Origin: Bacteriovoracaceae bacterium
Lineage (GTDB): Bacteria; Bdellovibrionota; Bacteriovoracia; Bacteriovoracales; Bacteriovoracaceae
DNA: 35,946 nt
NCBI GenBank assembly: GCA_016784965.1
Contig: JADHTQ010000047.1
Span: 1 to 35,946 of the forward strand
Direction: 5' to 3'
Program-made: the position numbers and the translations under genes
Notes under the pieces: generated by a model
What the model was told of the DNA's origin: nothing
Seen by the model: the letters and a program-made list of their open reading frames with translations, nothing else
Database searches by the model: none
Part shown: piece by piece, positions 33,745 through 35,946 of the stretch
How positions within the stretch are numbered: the first letter of the stretch is position 1
Layout: each line of letters begins with the position of its first letter

Positions 33745-35130
33745 ATGAATGAAAAATTTGAAAAACTTCCATTAAAGCAGGACTTGATTAAGAATTTGGC
33801 AGAATTACAATTTGATTCCATGACACCAATTCAGGCCAGTAGCCTTTTAGAGGTGTTAGGGGGGGTTGATGTCATAGCCCAGGCCAAAACTGGTAGCGGG
33901 AAAACGGCAGTCTTTGGTTTAGGTATTCTAAATTCATTAGATATTCAAGGTATGAACCTTCAAGCGCTAATTCTTTGTCCTACTAGAGAATTGGCCGAAC
34001 AGGTGGCAAAAGAAATTAGAAAACTTGCCCGAATGTTAAAAGATGTAAAAATTCTAACCCTTTGTGGAGGGACAGCAGAATATCATCAGGAAAGATCTCT
34101 TTTTCATGGGGCACATGTCATTGTGGGAACGCCAGGGAGAGTGCTACGACTTTTAAAAAAAGGTTCATTGAGAGTTCCCAGAATTAAAACTTTTGTTTTA
34201 GATGAAGCTGATCGCATGTTAGATATGGGATTTCACGATGATATTATGGCCATTGTTGCTCATCTACCTAGGGTACGGCAATCTTTACTGTTTTCTGCTA
34301 CCTTTCCAGATGAAATAGTGGAGTTAGGTAAAAGCGTACAAAGAGATGCTACATATGTGAAAGTTGATACTCAACACGCCCCCAATGCAATCAACCAAAT
34401 ATTTTATGAGCTTGAAAGCCATAAAGAAAAAAATGAGACGCTTCTAAAAATTCTAGCAAAGTACAAACTAGGACGAACAATAGTCTTTTGTAAAACAAAA
34501 CAAATTACTAATGATGTGGCCAAGTTTCTAAATAAAAATAGTATCTTTGCAGAAGCTATCCACGGCGATCTTATGCAAAATGAGCGAACTTCTGTTTTGA
34601 CCAAGTTTTCTAATCACAGTTTGTCTGTTTTAGTGGCCACCGATGTAGCGGCCCGCGGGCTTGATATCACTGAGTTGCCTGCAGTGATTAATTTTGATCT
34701 ACCGACAGATGCCCAAGTATATATTCATCGGATTGGTCGAACTGGTCGAGCCGGAAAGACAGGCCAGGTCTTTAGCTTGTTTCTTAAAAAAAGTAGTCAT
34801 CTTTTAGACAAGATTGAAGATGTCACTCACACTCCATGTGAGGTAGAAGATATCACCAATTTTTGTTTAACTGAATCAAATCTCTATGACTTAGTTCCTC
34901 CTATGAAGACCATGTATATAGGAGGCGGGAAGAGAAATAATCTAAGGCCAGGAGATATCCTAGGAGCTCTTACGGGTGATGTGAATCTGAACTTTAGTGA
35001 TGTGGGAGAAATCTCTATTTACAATATTGTAAGTTATGTTGCTATTAAGCGCGATCACATCGATCATGCCGTCAAAAAACTGCAAGACGGCAAGATAAAA
35101 AATAGAAAATTCAAAGTTGGTCTTCTTTAG
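33745..35130 (+). CDS. dbpA: DEAD-box ATP-dependent RNA helicase DbpA
   Basis: A 461-residue RNA helicase; DbpA remodels helix 92 of 23S rRNA during 50S subunit assembly in E. coli. All motifs are present in order: Q motif MTPIQ, AKTGSGKT (I), PTRELAEQ (Ia), TPGR (Ib), DEAD (II), SAT (III), ARGLD (V) and HRIGRTGRAG (VI). The C-terminal 70 residues (about 390-461; LRPGDILGALTG, then IGxIxIxxxxSYVA-like GEISIYNIVSYVAI) form the RRM-like DbpA RNA-binding domain that confers rRNA specificity, which separates it from other DEAD-box proteins. Length matches the family (about 460). It is convergent with the FKBP gene across 21 bp. Confidence 0.94.
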   Translation: MNEKFEKLPLKQDLIKNLAELQFDSMTPIQASSLLEVLGGVDVIAQAKTGSGKTAVFGLGILNSLDIQGMNLQALILCPTRELAEQVAKEIRKLARMLKDVKILTLCGGTAEYHQERSLFHGAHVIVGTPGRVLRLLKKGSLRVPRIKTFVLDEADRMLDMGFHDDIMAIVAHLPRVRQSLLFSATFPDEIVELGKSVQRDATYVKVDTQHAPNAINQIFYELESHKEKNETLLKILAKYKLGRTIVFCKTKQITNDVAKFLNKNSIFAEAIHGDLMQNERTSVLTKFSNHSLSVLVATDVAARGLDITELPAVINFDLPTDAQVYIHRIGRTGRAGKTGQVFSLFLKKSSHLLDKIEDVTHTPCEVEDITNFCLTESNLYDLVPPMKTMYIGGGKRNNLRPGDILGALTGDVNLNFSDVGEISIYNIVSYVAIKRDHIDHAVKKLQDGKIKNRKFKVGLL

Positions 35131-35151
35131 GGTTACTAACTGGTAGGACCA

Positions 35152-35766
35152 TTATTTTACAGCAATAAGCTCAATCTTAAATAGAAGTGTGGCATTTGGG
35201 CCAATATCAGCGCCAGCTCCATTTGCACCATATGCAAGACCAGAAGGAATGCATAGTTCCCACACAGCACCTTCTTTCATGAGTTGTAAGGCCTCTGTCC
35301 AGCCAGGAATCACACCATTTACTGGAAAGGTCGCGGTTTGCCCTCTTTTGTACGATGAGTCAAAGATTGTCCCGTTGATAAGAGTACCTTCATAATGTGT
35401 TTCGACAGTACTGGTTGCTGATGGAGTGTTTCCTGATCCCTCTTTAATAACCTTATATTGCAATCCAGAAGTCAACTCAACAACACCCTCAACTTCACGG
35501 TTTTTTGCCAAAAATTCAGCACCTTCTTTTAAATTAACTTCACCCAAAGCCCCGGCCGCTGCTTGGGCCTGCTCCTGCATCTTTTGTTGAAAACCTTCCA
35601 TTACAGTTTTTGCTTCGTCATTTGAAAGCTTGCTGGCTTCACCTAAAAAAGCTGATCTTAGGCCATCTGTGAACATATCCACCTGTAAGGCAATACCTTG
35701 TGTTTTAAAATCCTCACCTATTTGACGCCCTATAAGATAACTTACTTTTTCTTGATTCGTTTCCAT
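35152..35766 (-). CDS. fklB: FKBP-type peptidyl-prolyl isomerase, FklB-like
   Basis: A 204-residue two-domain FKBP. The N-terminal helical dimerisation domain (about 1-75; VSYLIGRQIGEDFKTQGI, then a Gln/Ala-rich helix) matches the FKBP_N family. The catalytic domain spans about 100-204 with VETHYEGTLINGTIFDSSY, FPVNGVIPGWTEALQLMKEG, IPSGLAYGANGAG and LLFKIELIAV. There is no signal peptide, and the length fits cytosolic FklB (about 206) rather than FkpA or Mip. Shine-Dalgarno AAGGAAT precedes the ATG. The 180 bp between its start and the window edge show no gene, and no promoter I would defend. Confidence 0.92.
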   Translation of the reverse strand: METNQEKVSYLIGRQIGEDFKTQGIALQVDMFTDGLRSAFLGEASKLSNDEAKTVMEGFQQKMQEQAQAAAGALGEVNLKEGAEFLAKNREVEGVVELTSGLQYKVIKEGSGNTPSATSTVETHYEGTLINGTIFDSSYKRGQTATFPVNGVIPGWTEALQLMKEGAVWELCIPSGLAYGANGAGADIGPNATLLFKIELIAVK

Positions 35767-35946
35767 CTACAATTCCTTATCGATACAGTTCTAATTAGAG
35801 TCAACACTATACCTGAATTTTTCATCCTAAACTTGATCTGATCTTCAAATACCTGTCCTGGTCATTGACATGGTCATTTTTACGATATTTTTCCTTAAGC
35901 AGTCTGCAAACAATAAATGTTGGCCTATTATACAAAGAAAAGTATG

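Overview
The window is AT-rich chromosomal DNA of a Gram-negative bacterium. The evidence for an outer membrane is an LptF/LptG permease, Lgt, two lipoproteins with lipoboxes, a membrane-bound lytic transglycosylase and a beta-barrel protein ending in Phe. Overall gene style (low GC, many secreted orphan proteins, many murein and polysaccharide enzymes) would suit a Bdellovibrionota/Bacteriovoracales-like organism, but no marker gene here proves this.

Layout. 1-402: a tRNA-Ala(UGC) on the minus strand with its own sigma70-like promoter. 403-2533: a lipoprotein cyclophilin, then an ECF sigma / anti-sigma / Spy-like cassette. 2600-11074: mostly housekeeping and envelope genes: lptF/G-like, pepA, trmL, an outer-membrane barrel, a degenerate dinucleotide-binding-like protein, a LysM lytic transglycosylase, a small secreted protein and lgt. 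11101-12027: an unrecognised gene upstream of lgt and divergent from the biosynthetic operon.

12126-24408 is the centrepiece: a two-gene hybrid NRPS/PKS operon. Protein 1 reads A-PCP-KS-AT-ACP-aminotransferase (AMT) and protein 2 reads C-PCP-C-A-PCP-TE. Inferred logic: protein 1 loads an amino acid, extends it with malonate and transaminates the beta-keto group, giving a beta,gamma-diamino acyl chain. Protein 2 passes this through an A-less C-PCP module, adds an amino acid whose pocket resembles the glycine code, and releases the product with a TE. There is no KR, DH, ER, epimerase, PPTase, MbtH or transporter in the window. The promoter region holds three 14-bp near-identical repeats with dyad symmetry, a likely operator array.

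24402-32017: secreted or envelope glycan-related genes: a NodB-type polysaccharide deacetylase in an operon with a large NlpC/P60-like protein, and a divergent large protein resembling GH123/DUF4091 glycosidases. 32175-33668: an archaeal-type (DUF234-like) ATPase/nuclease-like gene preceded by two 38-bp palindromes, one of which encloses the -10 box. 33745-35766: DbpA RNA helicase and an FKBP-type prolyl isomerase, convergent. No insertion sequence, integrase, CRISPR array or rRNA gene was seen, and no gene-free stretch exceeds about 230 bases.
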